A DNA stretch of 64,000 bases from Pempheris klunzingeri (GCF_042242105.1 NC_092024.1:6312001-6376000); one strand, 5' to 3'. Numbered from the stretch's first letter, positions 1 to 11,099 are shown. The notes: a model not told the origin generated them from the letters alone. Numbers and translations are program-made.

Positions 1-540
1 CAGGCAGTGAGGAGCTCCTCCACCAGCTCCCACGGGAGCGGAGCGCCGACACAGTGGAAGCACTCGCGGGTCTCGCTCGACGAGTGTCCCGTTTCACGGT
101 TAAGGTTAGCACGGACTCTCATAAAAGGTCCCGGCTAGCTCGTCGGTGTACTTCCCCCTACCCGGTGTCGCTGGTGCGGTGCTGCGGCGGTCTGCCTCGC
201 GCCGTGGACCGGTTGAGGAGTGTGCCATCTTCTCTGGCTGCCTGGCGGCGGCTCCTCGAGCTCAGGCCGGCGGAAAACAACCTGGTCGTTCACAGGCGGC
301 GTCACGGCAGACATTTTCCACGTAGTCCTGGGACAGTAACTTTCAGGTACCACACCACGCGAGTGAACCGATTGATCGTCCACTCCCATAGCCCGCCCCC
401 TCCTCCTCCCTCCTCCTCCTCGCGCCGCGCGTTCACGATAAATTCGCGAGAGCTCAAAGCCGCAGCGCCAGCAGTTTGAGGCACGCGCCACCTCCTGGCC
501 AGGACAGGGATTACAGGGTGCACGTGTCCACTTCTCTGCA
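1..540. promoter_or_regulatory. CpG-rich segment, possible promoter/first exon of an off-window gene
   Basis: The first ~480 bases are dense in CpG and GC-rich, unlike the AT-rich sequence that follows, as expected of an unmethylated vertebrate promoter. Open frames exist on both strands. On the minus strand an ATG at 314-312 sits in a reasonable Kozak context (A at -3) and opens a frame of about 59 codons with candidate GT donors, but I do not recognise the peptide. It could be a first exon on the minus strand, a 5' UTR exon on the plus strand, or only a promoter. It lies about 1.5 kb upstream of the LRIT3 start, so it could also serve that gene. Confidence 0.35.
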
Positions 541-551
541 CCCTCACACAC

Positions 552-634
552 ATCTATAGATATAGATCTACAGATCTATAGATCTATAGATCTACAGATC
601 TATAGATCTATAGATCTGTAGATCTATAGATAGA
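552..634. repeat. Self-complementary (AGATCTAT)n tandem array
   Basis: About ten imperfect copies of the octamer AGATCTAT, with occasional ACAGATCT or TGTAGATC variants. The unit is nearly its own reverse complement, so either strand of the array can fold on itself. It directly abuts the CpG-rich segment. Confidence 0.85.
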
Positions 635-1956
635 GAGATGTGGAGGAGAGAATATGAGGAATATGTCTTCACTAGTTTTGTTCATTTGACATGTTTGCGA
701 AGATCATAGTTTAGATGTTAACTCCAAAAATGTGATCAATACAGAATCTCAACTAAACTTTAAGATCATGGTATTCGATCCTGTGTTAATAATCATAATC
801 ACACTTGTACAAGTTCTGCTACTACACCTTCACTTAAATACTATCAAGGAGCTATTTCCTGCATCCATGTTTACTTTGGACTGGCTTTATTATGTATCTT
901 ATATTCTACAAGCCTAATGTCTGTATAAGTGCTGTCGAGCTCCTTGAGCACTTATGTCAGTGGATTAGAAATGGGGGGATCTGCTGCACAGCTGGCGGGA
1001 ACTTTAGTTTACTTTTAGTGCTGTTATTTAGCAGCTCCATGGACACCTCTTCTGTTGTGCCATTCTTCAGAACATTGTTTGGTCGCTTCAGGTAGGCACT
1101 CACAGAAAAATACAACTCAGACGAGCTTTCAAATGGTGCTATTCAGTGATGGAAGACATTTATTTATCTTTCAACACATTTTATTAGTTGTGTTTGTATC
1201 TTGTTATGTCTGCTTTCATTTCTATAACCTTACTGTTTCAGTCTTTAATTTCCCTCAATATTTGCTCTAAGACAAATAGCACATAAACATAATATTCTTA
1301 ATAATAATAATACTGTTGCTTAAAGCTTAAAGTGGGACTGAACTCGTGCCATGTATTGCTACTTTATACTTCTTATCGACTATAGGCTACATATTTAAAG
1401 AAAATACTTTGACTTTCTACATTTTGCTGACAGTACTTCAGTACTTTAACCACTGAGTCCAATCATGAATGCAGAGCTTCTATTCGTAATGGAGTAAGGA
1501 GTATGTTTTAAATTGTGGTGTTGCTTTTTTGTCTTAAGTAAAGAATCTATATACTTTTCCCAGGGCTGTACTTCACTACGTCATTACTAGTGTTGCATTC
1601 CTAATGTTAACATGACTGTTAACTTTCAGCAATACTTCAAATAATAGTAAACACTGAGACGAAGGTTAACAGTACCATTTTTGTGGGACGTATAATGCGC
1701 GATATAACATCCTTCATAGGATGGGTGGTGGGGTGAAACTAACCTCACTGCCCAAAAGGCTCGGCCTGGCCCTGATGTTGTGATTTGTTTTTCTGACAGT
1801 GAAGCGTGGGATTACATGGTGTTTGTGAGCAGCGTAATCCCAGCTAATCTGGGATTCAGTTTAACTCTGCTCTTTGGACGCAACCTCAGACTGGAGAGGA
1901 CTGGGAATATGGAGACACACGGGGCTCGTCTGTGCACAGGGTCTGTCTGATAAAGG
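635..1956. other. AT-rich 5' flank of LRIT3, no gene seen
   Basis: AT-rich sequence with short random open frames only. No homology, TATA box or repeat family recognised. The LRIT3 5' UTR should lie in its last part, just before the ATG at 1957. Confidence 0.4.
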
Positions 1957-4900
1957 ATGTATCTGCTCGCCATCGTTCACATCTTGCAGTCCACTTTGTT
2001 GGCGGTCCACTCCTGTCCAGCTTTATGTGCCTGCTCGTATGGGAACAGTGGAACAGCGGAGCTCAGGTCGAGTGAGGCTGACTTCATTCTCATGTCTGTG
2101 TGTTTCTGTGTGCAAGTGATTTCTCTCTCTAGGAACATAAGTCATTGTATTTGTAGAATCATTGTACTATTGAAGAAACACAGTAGTGCTAATATGAGAA
2201 AAAACACAAGAGTCAACGCTGACTTAATATTTTCATTCAAACCATGATGTTTTCTTACACCTATGCAATTAGTTTTGGTGCCTAAACCTAAACCCAAATA
2301 CGTTTACTCCCTAAACCTAACCAAGCTGTGACTGAAAACTGAAAATTATATTTTTAAAAAAGAAAATAATAAATCAAATAATTATAAAAATAAAAGGTCA
2401 GCGCTGACTTCACTCAAGACATAAACTCTAATCTCCTGGTCCTTTGTCATCCACCACAGCCTCCTCTCTACGTGGAGTCTTTATACTACACCACCTGATG
2501 TCCTAATGCTTTAAGGCTCTCTGCCAGAAAGCCCTGAGGACAAACTTATACCATGGACACAGTGCAGAATGTTATGTCACATCATATTCTGTTGATTTAG
2601 GAAGAAAACCTATCCAAAAGCAAAAGATTCCATTAATGACTCCAATTAGCAATTTTTCCATGCTGGACATCATCTTCACTTATGAAGGCTGGAAGGTGCC
2701 ATAAGAAATGTTTCACAATTTACATATAAATGCATAGCAAATACATTGTTCATTTTTATCATAATTATTATTATTTCTTAAAATTCATTTAGTTTTGAGC
2801 ATTTGGTGGTAATAATGTGGTGCAAAAGTATGGAGTCTAAAGAGAGCCACAGGAAGAATTAGACTTCAAAAGCATTTAGTCAATTAATACATTAACCAGT
2901 CAAATAAAGATTTATAAAGCTCCAAGTGAAGAACACATTTAAGAAACATTAAATGTATTACATGTAATTTTCACGTCAATCAGATGGTCTTTGTCACGTG
3001 AGTCCCTTTGTCTGTAGCTGTTCCTGTGATTACGAAGCAATGTGGGCACGTGGATGTCTGTTAAGCCTGGACTCTTATCCAGCATTTGATGTGTGGAAGA
3101 ATTATTGAGTCGGTTAAAGAGATAAGATAAGATAGAGTCTGACAGCTGCTGGAAGGAAGGACCTGTGATATCGCTCCTTCACACACTGAGGGTGGAGGAG
3201 TCTGTCGCTGAAGGAGCTCTCCAGTGCTGTCAGTGTGTCCTTCATGGGGGGGGGGATTGGTTCTGTCTCATGGATGATAGCTTTGCCATCGTCCTACTCT
3301 CTCCCACCACCTCCACTGGGTCGAGGGGGAAACCCAGGACAGAGCTGGCCTTCTTGATGAACTTGTCCAGTCTCTTCCTGTCCACAGCTGTGATGCTGCT
3401 GAACCAGTCAACCACTCCATATAAAATGGCTGATGCCAGAACAGAGTCATAGAATGTGTCATTATAATTCTCTTATAGTGTGATACTATTAAATTATACA
3501 ATATCAATAGCAAGTATAGAGAAGATTACACTGTACAATGCAAATTGGGGCTCAGCAGACAAAGGGCATAAGAGTGCTTTAATGGGCATTCATGAGGCTG
3601 ACAGCTCTTCCACAGAGGTTTACATCCATTAGAAAGCCAGCACTGTCCTCTGGTGGCCCATGAAATAAGTGCAGAATAAATATAATAAGGAATATGATTT
3701 ATAATTTCACCTCCCACGACCACACTGTTACACTGAAACAAAAAAGATTCAAAATGCAGCATTGTGAAGGATTTAAAGGTTAAAATAACCATAAATGAAG
3801 TCAGTGTAGTTAATCTGCTTGGAGGATTTCAGACAGGCATGGAGCCTCTTTTAAGACACTTAATTCAAAACAACGCTTTTTCTGTTGAGTTTAGTACATG
3901 GATCCAAGAGACTATTTTTTAGGTCTTGCCATGGGCCATATACACAGTGAATTTCATACATGTTGGGCAAACATAGCACGGGGACTGCTTCTATGGAATC
4001 TTACTGAAATTTTGAAGGGAGCGCCATTGAGCTGTTTTGACAAACCCAAACCCATAAACCAGATCAGATTGCGCAGTTTAGGCCTCTGGATGTGTGTGCC
4101 AATTGGTGAAGGTTCAACCATGCCTGGCCATTCTACAGCAACTCCCTGTTTGGGAAATTTGACGCTTGAGTTTTGCAAAGATCTCTGATAACTTTTTATC
4201 ATTAAGGTGTTGGCCACACACTGACCAAGTTTGAGGTGGATCTGACTAACCCCCTCGAGGAGTTGACAATTTACTACCCCTTCACATGGCCAAAAATCCA
4301 CCAAACTCTGACACTTATTTCAAAATGGCAGTCTTCCTGTTGGGTTTATGATATGGCTCCAAAAGACTTTTCTAGGTCTCAAAAAGCTCTATATACTCAG
4401 TGAATTTCATACATGTAGGTCAAACATAGTATGGAGGCTGCTTTGTTGAAGTATTGTAGGAGGCGCTGTAGAGCCGTTTTGACACATTCAAACCCATAAA
4501 CCAGATCCGATTACTCATTTTACGCCTCCTGATGTGTGTGCCAAGTTTGGGGAGGATTTAATCATGCCTGGCCATTTTACAGCAGCTTCCTGTTTCATGG
4601 TGAACACGGCGTTGCCACAGTGACGAGCGACAGACGAAAACTCAAAAGCTTCATACATAGCATCATCAAAATCTTGGGAATGTTTTGACTAAATTTGAGG
4701 TGGCTGTGGTTAACCTGCTGGGAGGGAGACGTCCGAGAATAGAACACTTCCTCTCGCCAGGTGGTGCTATCACTATGATTCAAAATTGGCGTGTACATGT
4801 GTTCAGACCTGGACTGTCATCAAGCACGTGGAATTTGGTAAAGATAGGACCTTGTGGAGTCGAGTTACAACAGTTTGTCCATGGCAAAGGATCGAAATTC

Positions 4901-7900
4901 GCTGCGCTGCCGCACCCAGGCCCTCCTCACTCAGTATCAGTGAATATTGTCATATAGATCTGTTCAGGGCGGGACTCACATCAAAGCATGGGGAGACACC
5001 GAAATGCGAGGCCCTGCCACGTCCACGCTGCTTGAGTTCTGCACAGACCTTTGATAACTTCTCATCATTAGGTTCTCAACTACAGGCTGGCCAAGTTTGA
5101 GGTGGATTGGATAAACGGCCTTGGACTAGTCTGACCGTTTACGACCCCTACAAAAGGCCCAAAAAAGATTCCAAAATGGCCGACTTCCAGTTGGGTTTTA
5201 TGTCTTCGCACCCACAGACTGTTTTTGTAGGTCTTGGAGAGATGGATATGCCTACTAAATTTGGTTCATGTAGGTCAAACGCAACCGGTGATCCCAAAAT
5301 AGGTGGCGCTATAGAGGCATTTCGCTACACCCATGTCCATAACCCATAAAATCTGAGAGCCTTTAATGATTCAGAAATGCTTGCAAAGTTTCATGAGTTT
5401 TCGAGCACCATAAGCCCCTCAAAAACAGGAAAACATGGCAGAATAATTCTTTGAATTACAATAGGGTCCTCACTGAGCTTTTAAATGTAACTCTTTGATT
5501 CATGCTTATGCCTGCATCTTGTGAACTCATTCATATAAACACAGCTCATTTGTAAGCATTTGTAACCCTAACATGCAGGTTGGTGCAGTGCAGTGACTCT
5601 GGAATCTCAGCTGTTCCCATCAATGTCCCAGCTGACACAGTCAAATTGCGTTTAGAGAAGACCTGGATCTCCAGGGTGCCCCGAGCAGCCTTCTACAACC
5701 TGTCAGAGCTGCGGTTCTTGTGGCTGACCTACAACTCCATCACATCCATCCACCCCAGCAGCTTTGTCAACCTGAAGGCCCTGCGAGAATTACGTCTGGA
5801 TGGAAACCTCTTGACATCCTTTCCCTGGGAGGGGCTCAGGGATATGCCCCACCTCCAGACTCTGAGTCTCCATAACAACCGTTTGTCTAGCCTTCCTGCG
5901 CACGCTTCACTCTTCCTCCCCAACATCACCTACCTCGACCTGTCCAGCAACAGGTACATCCAGATACCACAACAGAACCATTTAGCATTCAGTAGATATA
6001 TTCTTCCCTCCTTCCCTCCTCTCTCCTCCTCTCTTTTCTCTCCTCAGGTTGACTATATTACCTGCTGAGATGCTGGACCTCTGGTTTCCTCTCCCAGGAC
6101 AACAGGGAGGACCAGTTCAAAGAAGAATTTTAGGTACAATATGTTTTAGAGCAGTAGAGACACATTAGTGAACATCCATGGTGTTAAAGCTTTTCTTATA
6201 GAGTGAACTGGTTTACCTATTCATGTCAGATGTAAAAGTTGTTGTTTTACTTTATGTGTATGTATATGTTTGTGACATTATGCTGAACCCAGTCTTTGAG
6301 ACTAGCTTGTTATACCACAGTTATGCTATTATCAAATGGAACTCTTGAATTCTGGTCTTGGTAAGTCAGTATTTGTAGGAGATGGTCGGTTTCGAGTAGA
6401 GTAGAGTACAGGTGACAACATTCTTCAATTCAAATGGTGACATTTTTAAAAACGGCAAAGCACAACAGCACTTAGTTGCCTTTGTGGTCCACTCTTGATC
6501 CTCCCATATTCTGTTAAAATGCAGAAAACGTTCAGTCTTTTAGTTTTTTAGATAAAACATTAAGTGTTTGTATTTGTCATCATATGATGTACATGACTTC
6601 TCATGTGCAAAAGAGCCCCCCCACATAACTTCCATTTGAAGGCAGCATAATCCTGTAAAGATGATTAAAAAGTCGTTTTATACAAACCATTCACATCAAC
6701 TCTTCAGGGACTGGACGTCCGTCAGGGTGCTGAGAGAAACTCAGTCTATATATGACGTCATATATATGGCATAAGATTTTTGTGTTCATTTGAATAGCCA
6801 GGATAATTTACCGTGAATAGTTGTTAATACACCAAGTTTACTCCAAGATTATTCCACACTACGACAGACAGCAAACTTGAACACCAATATAATATATGTC
6901 AAAGAAACCACATACGCTAGTCTGGCAACAACATACTCTAGCTGTGGCTGACTGGACTGAACTCTTTCTAGGGGTCTGTCGCATCATTTTGACAGAAGTA
7001 CTACAAACAGGCTAAACATATAACAGATGTGAAACTAAGTGAAACCTCTTTCCTGATACAAATATTGGTGTAAAACACATACAATATATCTCCCAGTAAA
7101 AAAGGGGGAAAGCATTATGTTAACTTTTAATTAAGGGATGGTTTTTATTCTTTGTCCGATTTTAGGGATTGCCATTACAGCCCCTTATACACACTTATCA
7201 AACATGACAATGATGTAACAAATCAAATTGTCCTGGATACCTAGGTCTTCATGACAACCCCTGGTTGTGTGACTGCCAGATCTCCATGCTGATGTCCTTG
7301 TCCTTGTCCCTGGGGAGTCCCGTAGTTCTCATGGACCAACTACTGATATGCAGCAGGTCTCTGGGTCAGTCAGGGATGCTGCTGACCCAGGTTGAGCTCT
7401 CCCGCTGTATGAGGCCCTCAGTCCAGCCTGCAGCCACCAGAGTCATCTCTCCACTGGGCAGCAACATAATCCTCCGCTGTGATGCCACCGGCTACCCAAC
7501 ACCAACCCTGACCTGGATCAAAACTTCAGCCTACAATGGTTAGCAATCCAGGGTCATTCTCAGGTGATGTAGTGATGTTACTAACTGAGCATCACTCAAG
7601 TCATGTTGATGATTTGGTTCTCTATACAGATTGTTGCCAAGAGGACATCGTGGAGAACTCTGAACAGCTACCCAAGCATTTGGACAGTTGTAAGTGGCAC
7701 TAGCTTGTCTCTTTTAGGACAAAGGTTAAATAGGGAACAGGGTTCATGTTCACATACTCTAAGCTATACGTACAGGGCAAAGAGTGGTATTGTGTGCTGA
7801 AAGCTAAGATTGGGCACCTTTTTTATGTTCAAGTTATGCAGGAATCTCCTCGAGTGGGGGTTCGCTGGTCGATAATCAGCCTGAACGGATTATCATACAA

Positions 7901-8297
7901 GGATGCTGGTGAATATCGCTGCCAGGCACGGAACATGGCAGGAATATCTGAAGCCCAGATTAAACTGAAGGTGGCTGGCATCACAAGAATATTTCGTATT
8001 CCAAAGAGGAAATCCCAAAAGACTCCAGCCAAATCATCATCAAAATACAGGAAGCCAAACCAGTCTACAGCTACTACCAACACCCCCGCAGTGAAGGAAA
8101 ACCAGATATTCCAAAATATCCCACCACCTCTCATTAACAAGACCCAGACTGCTTCTAATCTTGTGTCCAAAGCGTTTGCTATAGACAAAACATACAAAAC
8201 GAACATAGCAGATGCAAAGAAAAATACCCAGACATCCATCAAGTCCAAGCCCCTAGAAAACTCTACAACCGCTCTGTTGTCAGAAACGCTTGTATGA
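1957..8297 (+). CDS. lrit3: LRIT3-like leucine-rich repeat/Ig protein, lacking FN3 and transmembrane regions
   Basis: Coding exons: 1957-2066, 5579-5953, 6048-6133, 7245-7538, (7630-7689), 7834-8297; phases join exactly, giving 442 aa, or 462 aa with the bracketed 60-nt exon. Residues 1-18 are a signal peptide (MYLLAIVHILQSTLLAVHS), then a Cys-rich LRRNT (CPALCAC...LVQC), about four LRRs (LWLTYNS, LRLDGN, LSLHNN, LDLSSN), an LRRCT starting NPWLCDC, and a C2 Ig domain (LRCDATG ... DAGEYRCQA). A Lys/Ser/Thr-rich tail follows and ends at TGA 8295-8297. Mammalian LRIT3 (~680 aa) continues with FN3, one membrane helix and a cytosolic tail; none is visible here. In mammals LRIT3 organises the TRPM1 channel complex of retinal ON-bipolar cells and is a night-blindness gene. 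Linkage to ENPEP and RRH supports LRIT3 rather than LRIT1 or LRIT2. The exon 1 donor (GTCGAG) and exon 4 donor (GTTAGC) are weak. Confidence 0.85.
2067..3116. other. LRIT3 intron 1, 5' part, nothing recognised
   Basis: AT-rich intronic sequence with no coding similarity. A short run of degenerate CCTAAACC/CCTAACC motifs lies near 2280-2330. Confidence 0.4.
3117..3480 (-). mobile_element. 5'-truncated LINE, C-terminal ORF2 fragment with (TTATC)n tail
   Basis: On the minus strand this reads as the C-terminal end of a non-LTR retrotransposon ORF2: a DSV-like start, YGVVDWFSSI-like and CWG-like residues, DRKRLDKF, then the VGER-like region with a frameshift. The reverse transcript ends in a short (TTATC)n tail at its 3' end (3117-3135 on the plus strand), typical of fish LINEs. 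It matches the copy at 40680-41000 in opposite orientation, including a G/C homopolymer at the equivalent place. It lies in LRIT3 intron 1. Confidence 0.75.
3895..5440. repeat. Dispersed non-coding repeat family, copy 1
   Basis: Tandem-like composite of blocks with recurring phrases such as AAGTTTGAGGTGGAT, TTCCTGTTTCATGG, TGGCTGTGGTTAACCTGCTG and GGTGGCGCTAT. Blocks at 4560-4930 are clearly related to 11810-12080, and a shorter piece is at 47419-47475. No protein-coding capacity is evident. I cannot assign it to a named family; it resembles repeats common in fish genomes. Confidence 0.7.
6747..6766. promoter_or_regulatory. 20-bp perfect palindrome centred on a CRE site
   Basis: A perfect 20-bp inverted repeat with the full cAMP-response element TGACGTCA (6753-6760) at its centre, flanked by TATATA on both sides, in LRIT3 intron 3. 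The octamer is the consensus for CREB/ATF factors. Whether it is bound is unknown. Confidence 0.4.
7630..7689 (+). other. lrit3: Probable 60-nt symmetric exon of LRIT3
   Basis: Bounded by an acceptor (TCTCTATACAG) and a consensus donor (GTAAGT). A perfect branch-site consensus TACTAAC lies at 7579-7585, about 45 nt upstream of the acceptor. It is phase 1 at both ends, divisible by three, and open in the gene's frame: it would insert 20 residues (DCCQEDIVENSEQLPKHLDS plus a junction F) in the Ig domain between strands. I do not recall this insert in human LRIT3. It could be constitutive, alternative, or a decoy. Confidence 0.5.
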
Positions 8298-8430
8298 AAC
8301 ACTGAAGCTGGTCTCGGTCAGTTGCTTGACAGACTTCAATGAGGGGATGGGATAGCAAAAACTATGTGTTCCAGGTTATGCACTGCAAAATAATATACAA
8401 TTTGTCCTGTAAATTTAGTGTGCTTGTTAA

Positions 8431-8436
8431 AATAAA
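8431..8436 (+). terminator. lrit3: LRIT3 polyadenylation signal AATAAA
   Basis: Canonical AATAAA 134 nt after the LRIT3 stop codon. It supports a short 3' UTR and a transcript that ends without further coding exons. Confidence 0.6.
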
Positions 8437-8459
8437 ATGTATGCCATAGGAACTTGCAT

Positions 8460-9300
8460 GTAGTGCCTGTAATGTGACTTAGTTTCTGAAAGGAAACAGT
8501 CCAGTTCATTCAGTTTGATTGTATCTATGAATTTTGCTTCCAAATAAGCAGTGTATGAAAACTGAAAACTGAATGACACTAAACATGTAGAGGGGAATGG
8601 TTGTTGCAACACAGAACAAAGGGAAGGATGAGTTGCTCATACTTTATGTGTATGCAACTGATACATACAGCTGACATACTGTTAACATGGGGGTTTCACG
8701 CAGCTCCTTTAGAAGAGGACGATCTGTTTGGCCAATCTATTTTACATGACTCTGAGCAAGAGATTTTTTGATGAATGTTTTTCTATGTAAGTTTCTATGT
8801 AAATGTAACATGACCAGTAGGTGGCACCAGCAGATACAATAGTTAACTTACTGAAACATGACATCATCACTGGACTTTATAACAAGTATGCACATATTAC
8901 ATGTATTTGCTTTGGAAAGATGGTCAAAAACTACTTGTCTGGTCATCTGACTAGTGAGCCATGTCTGCAGGAGCACCATGACATCTATCACACGTCTCGT
9001 CTAAATTAGGATATATAGTAGAGTGTGGCTTTGAATACTGCATATGACAGAGAACATCATATCACATTAAGCTCCGAGATATATTTGAATGACCCCTAAA
9101 CAGCAAACCACCTTGGACTTGTTGGGTGCAGCTGATTAAGACCCTGACAACCAAAACCATCCAACAATGTTTGAACTTGGAACGTAGATTCCAATTGTAG
9201 ATTCTGCACACACCTCCAAAGTAGTTTTTCTGGATACTCTTGGCTGGAAACCTCCAACTGTTAGTTGTGTCAGCTTCCATCAGTGTCTCTTGATTGCATA
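8460..9300. other. Intergenic, nothing recognised
   Basis: No coding similarity, terminal repeats or RNA gene seen between the LRIT3 3' end and the repeat at 9305. Confidence 0.4.
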
Positions 9301-9304
9301 TTTA

Positions 9305-9475
9305 TGAGGTGAGTTCACCCTTTACGAAACTCTTAAACATTTTGGGAAATGTGTTTACTTGCTTGCTTTTTGAGAGTAAAATGAGAAAATGAGAATGTGC
9401 CTGTCTCTGTGTTAAGTAAAGAGTGTAGGTAGACTGGTTAGCATAGCTTAGCTGCTCTATTTTGCATGAGTCTCT
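9305..9475. repeat. Dispersed fish repeat (MITE-like), copy A
   Basis: Contains the recognisable phrases ACATTTTGGGAAATGTG, TTGCTTGCTTTTTGAGAG and GGTTAGCATAGCTTAGC, which are common in teleost genomes. The reverse complement of the same family lies at 26210-26400. Confidence 0.6.
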
Positions 9476-9718
9476 CTCTCTTCCGGCTATACTGAACCGG
9501 AAGCCACGCCAAGGAGGAGGGGGGGCGAGGGCCTAAACCTGCCACAACTATCTCAAGATGTGCTCCTGTTCTCAGGTTAATTGTGCAAACCTGAGACACA
9601 CGGTAGACCAACAAGTCGTTTTAACAAGACGTTGAGGTTAACCTAACTTTGTGCTAAGTTAATGTTTAGGCTTGTTTAATGTTAATGTTTAGGCTTTTCC
9701 ACCGTTTCACTTCACCAA

Positions 9719-11030
9719 GTGACCACCACCAGGTGTCTCCATCTGGCTCAGAAAGTATCTGAGTTGGAAGCGAGAATATCCACCTTGTATCAAATTAGTG
9801 ATGAAGAACGGATCCTGAACTCCCTGGTCAGTGTGGGACAAGCTGTCACTACATCGACGACTTCCATCGAGAACTGGACTAAACTGTCCCATGTCGGGAT
9901 GCTGCCGCTGCCCGGGCTGCTGACCTCTGGACCGAGCTGGGAGCTAAGCCCAAGTCACTGCTTAGCTCCAGTCCGAGCCAGGAGAAGACATGGACATGGA
10001 CTACTGCCCGTAAGGGTAAGCACTCTCAACGTCACACTCCCATTTCACAACCCAGCTGTGACTACAGTAATAGTTGGTGATTCAACGTGGTCACACACTG
10101 CTTCCGTGGTGCCACTGTCCTGGACATCCTGGTAAACTCCTGGGGCTGCTGCACACACTCCCGCCCACCATTACACGTGTACTAGTACATGTGGGGGTGT
10201 GTGATGTAGCTTGTCAGCAAGCTGAGCTGGCCAAAAATTGTTATTACGAACAGGGTCTCTGCCCCAGTGAGACGTTCTGCTGCGTGCATCGCAGACGGTC
10301 GATACCTGCATCCCTTAGCTCGGGTCCCTGCAGTTATAAACCGAGAGCCTGTGCCCCTCAGGATGGCACTGATAAATGCCTGCTCCATTGTAAACAAGTC
10401 ATATTAGCAGTTACTTCTCTTCTAGAAGCCTGGATTTTCTGTTTCTGAGCATGGAAGACAGCCCCCTTGAACACTGTCTGCCAGATTGTTCTTTTATCAG
10501 TACTCCCAGGACCTTGGGCACTCGCTGTGGTCTTCAGGTTCCATTTCCCTAATCAGACAATGACCACTAGGGTTTTCTCTTCATTTGAGGTGCAGATGAC
10601 TAAGGTTGGGCAGTCAAATCCATTTTATTGTATTTTAACTTATTATTATTGTTTAATTGCATTTTAATAGCTCCTTTATGTCTGATTTTACTGCTAGTTA
10701 TTATGGTTGGAGATTTTAATATTCATTTGTGTAACTGAGTCTTTTAACTTCGTTCAACATGCCTGGGTCCACACACAAGGGTCATGCATTGGACTTTGTT
10801 TTTACGCATGGTTTAAATATTTACTCCATTTGGTCTGAGGAGCTGCATGTTTCTGACCATGATTGTGTCTTGTTGTCTTTTAAGTTTTATTCTCTACCCA
10901 GTAAACGTGTGTTGCTCCAGTATTTTAAACCACCTCTGCTGAGAAGTTCTCTGCAGCCTTTAACCCGAGTGTTGTACTGTCTATCTAAAATATCGATTGA
11001 TCGATACCAACATTGGTATCGGTATTGATC
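9719..11030 (+). mobile_element. Degenerate CR1/L2-type LINE: ORF1 esterase and ORF2 endonuclease remnants
   Basis: 9719-10135 opens with a short coiled-coil-like region (LAQKVSELEARISTLYQ), followed by an SGNH-esterase-like signature: a GDS motif (IVGDST, ~10070-10090) and, in another frame, HVGVCD (~10190), the equivalent of the HVGTND block of CR1/L2 ORF1 proteins. About 500 bases later, across frame breaks, come GDFNIH (~10710) and a THKGHALDFVFTHGL...SDHDCVLLSF stretch (10775-10890), the C-terminal half of the AP-type endonuclease of ORF2. Reverse transcriptase is missing. Frames are broken, so it is dead. Confidence 0.65.
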
Positions 11031-11058
11031 GATACTTGCGTGATGAGATCGATACTTA
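10986..11058. repeat. Cluster of ATCGAT/GATCGATAC inverted repeats
   Basis: Contains ATCGATTGATCGATACC, a palindromic core ACCAACATTGGT, then GGTATCGGTATTGATCGATAC and a further GATCGATAC. The arms around the core pair over most of their length, so it could form a hairpin. It sits at the junction between the LINE remnant and the next dispersed repeat. Confidence 0.5.
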
Positions 11059-11099
11059 AGCTTCAGTTTCTCTTCTTTACGTTCAGTACACAAAATAAA

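Noticed and set aside
3165-3452. 95-codon plus-strand frame
   Set aside because: It is the antisense of a LINE ORF2 tail.
7746-7833. Upstream extension of the last LRIT3 exon
   Set aside because: The sequence before 7834 lacks family similarity, and the acceptor TTCAAG with phase 1 restores the conserved QESP motif.
8298-8430. Continuation of LRIT3 into an FN3 domain through a frameshift
   Set aside because: No frame shows FN3-like or membrane-spanning sequence before the poly(A) signal.
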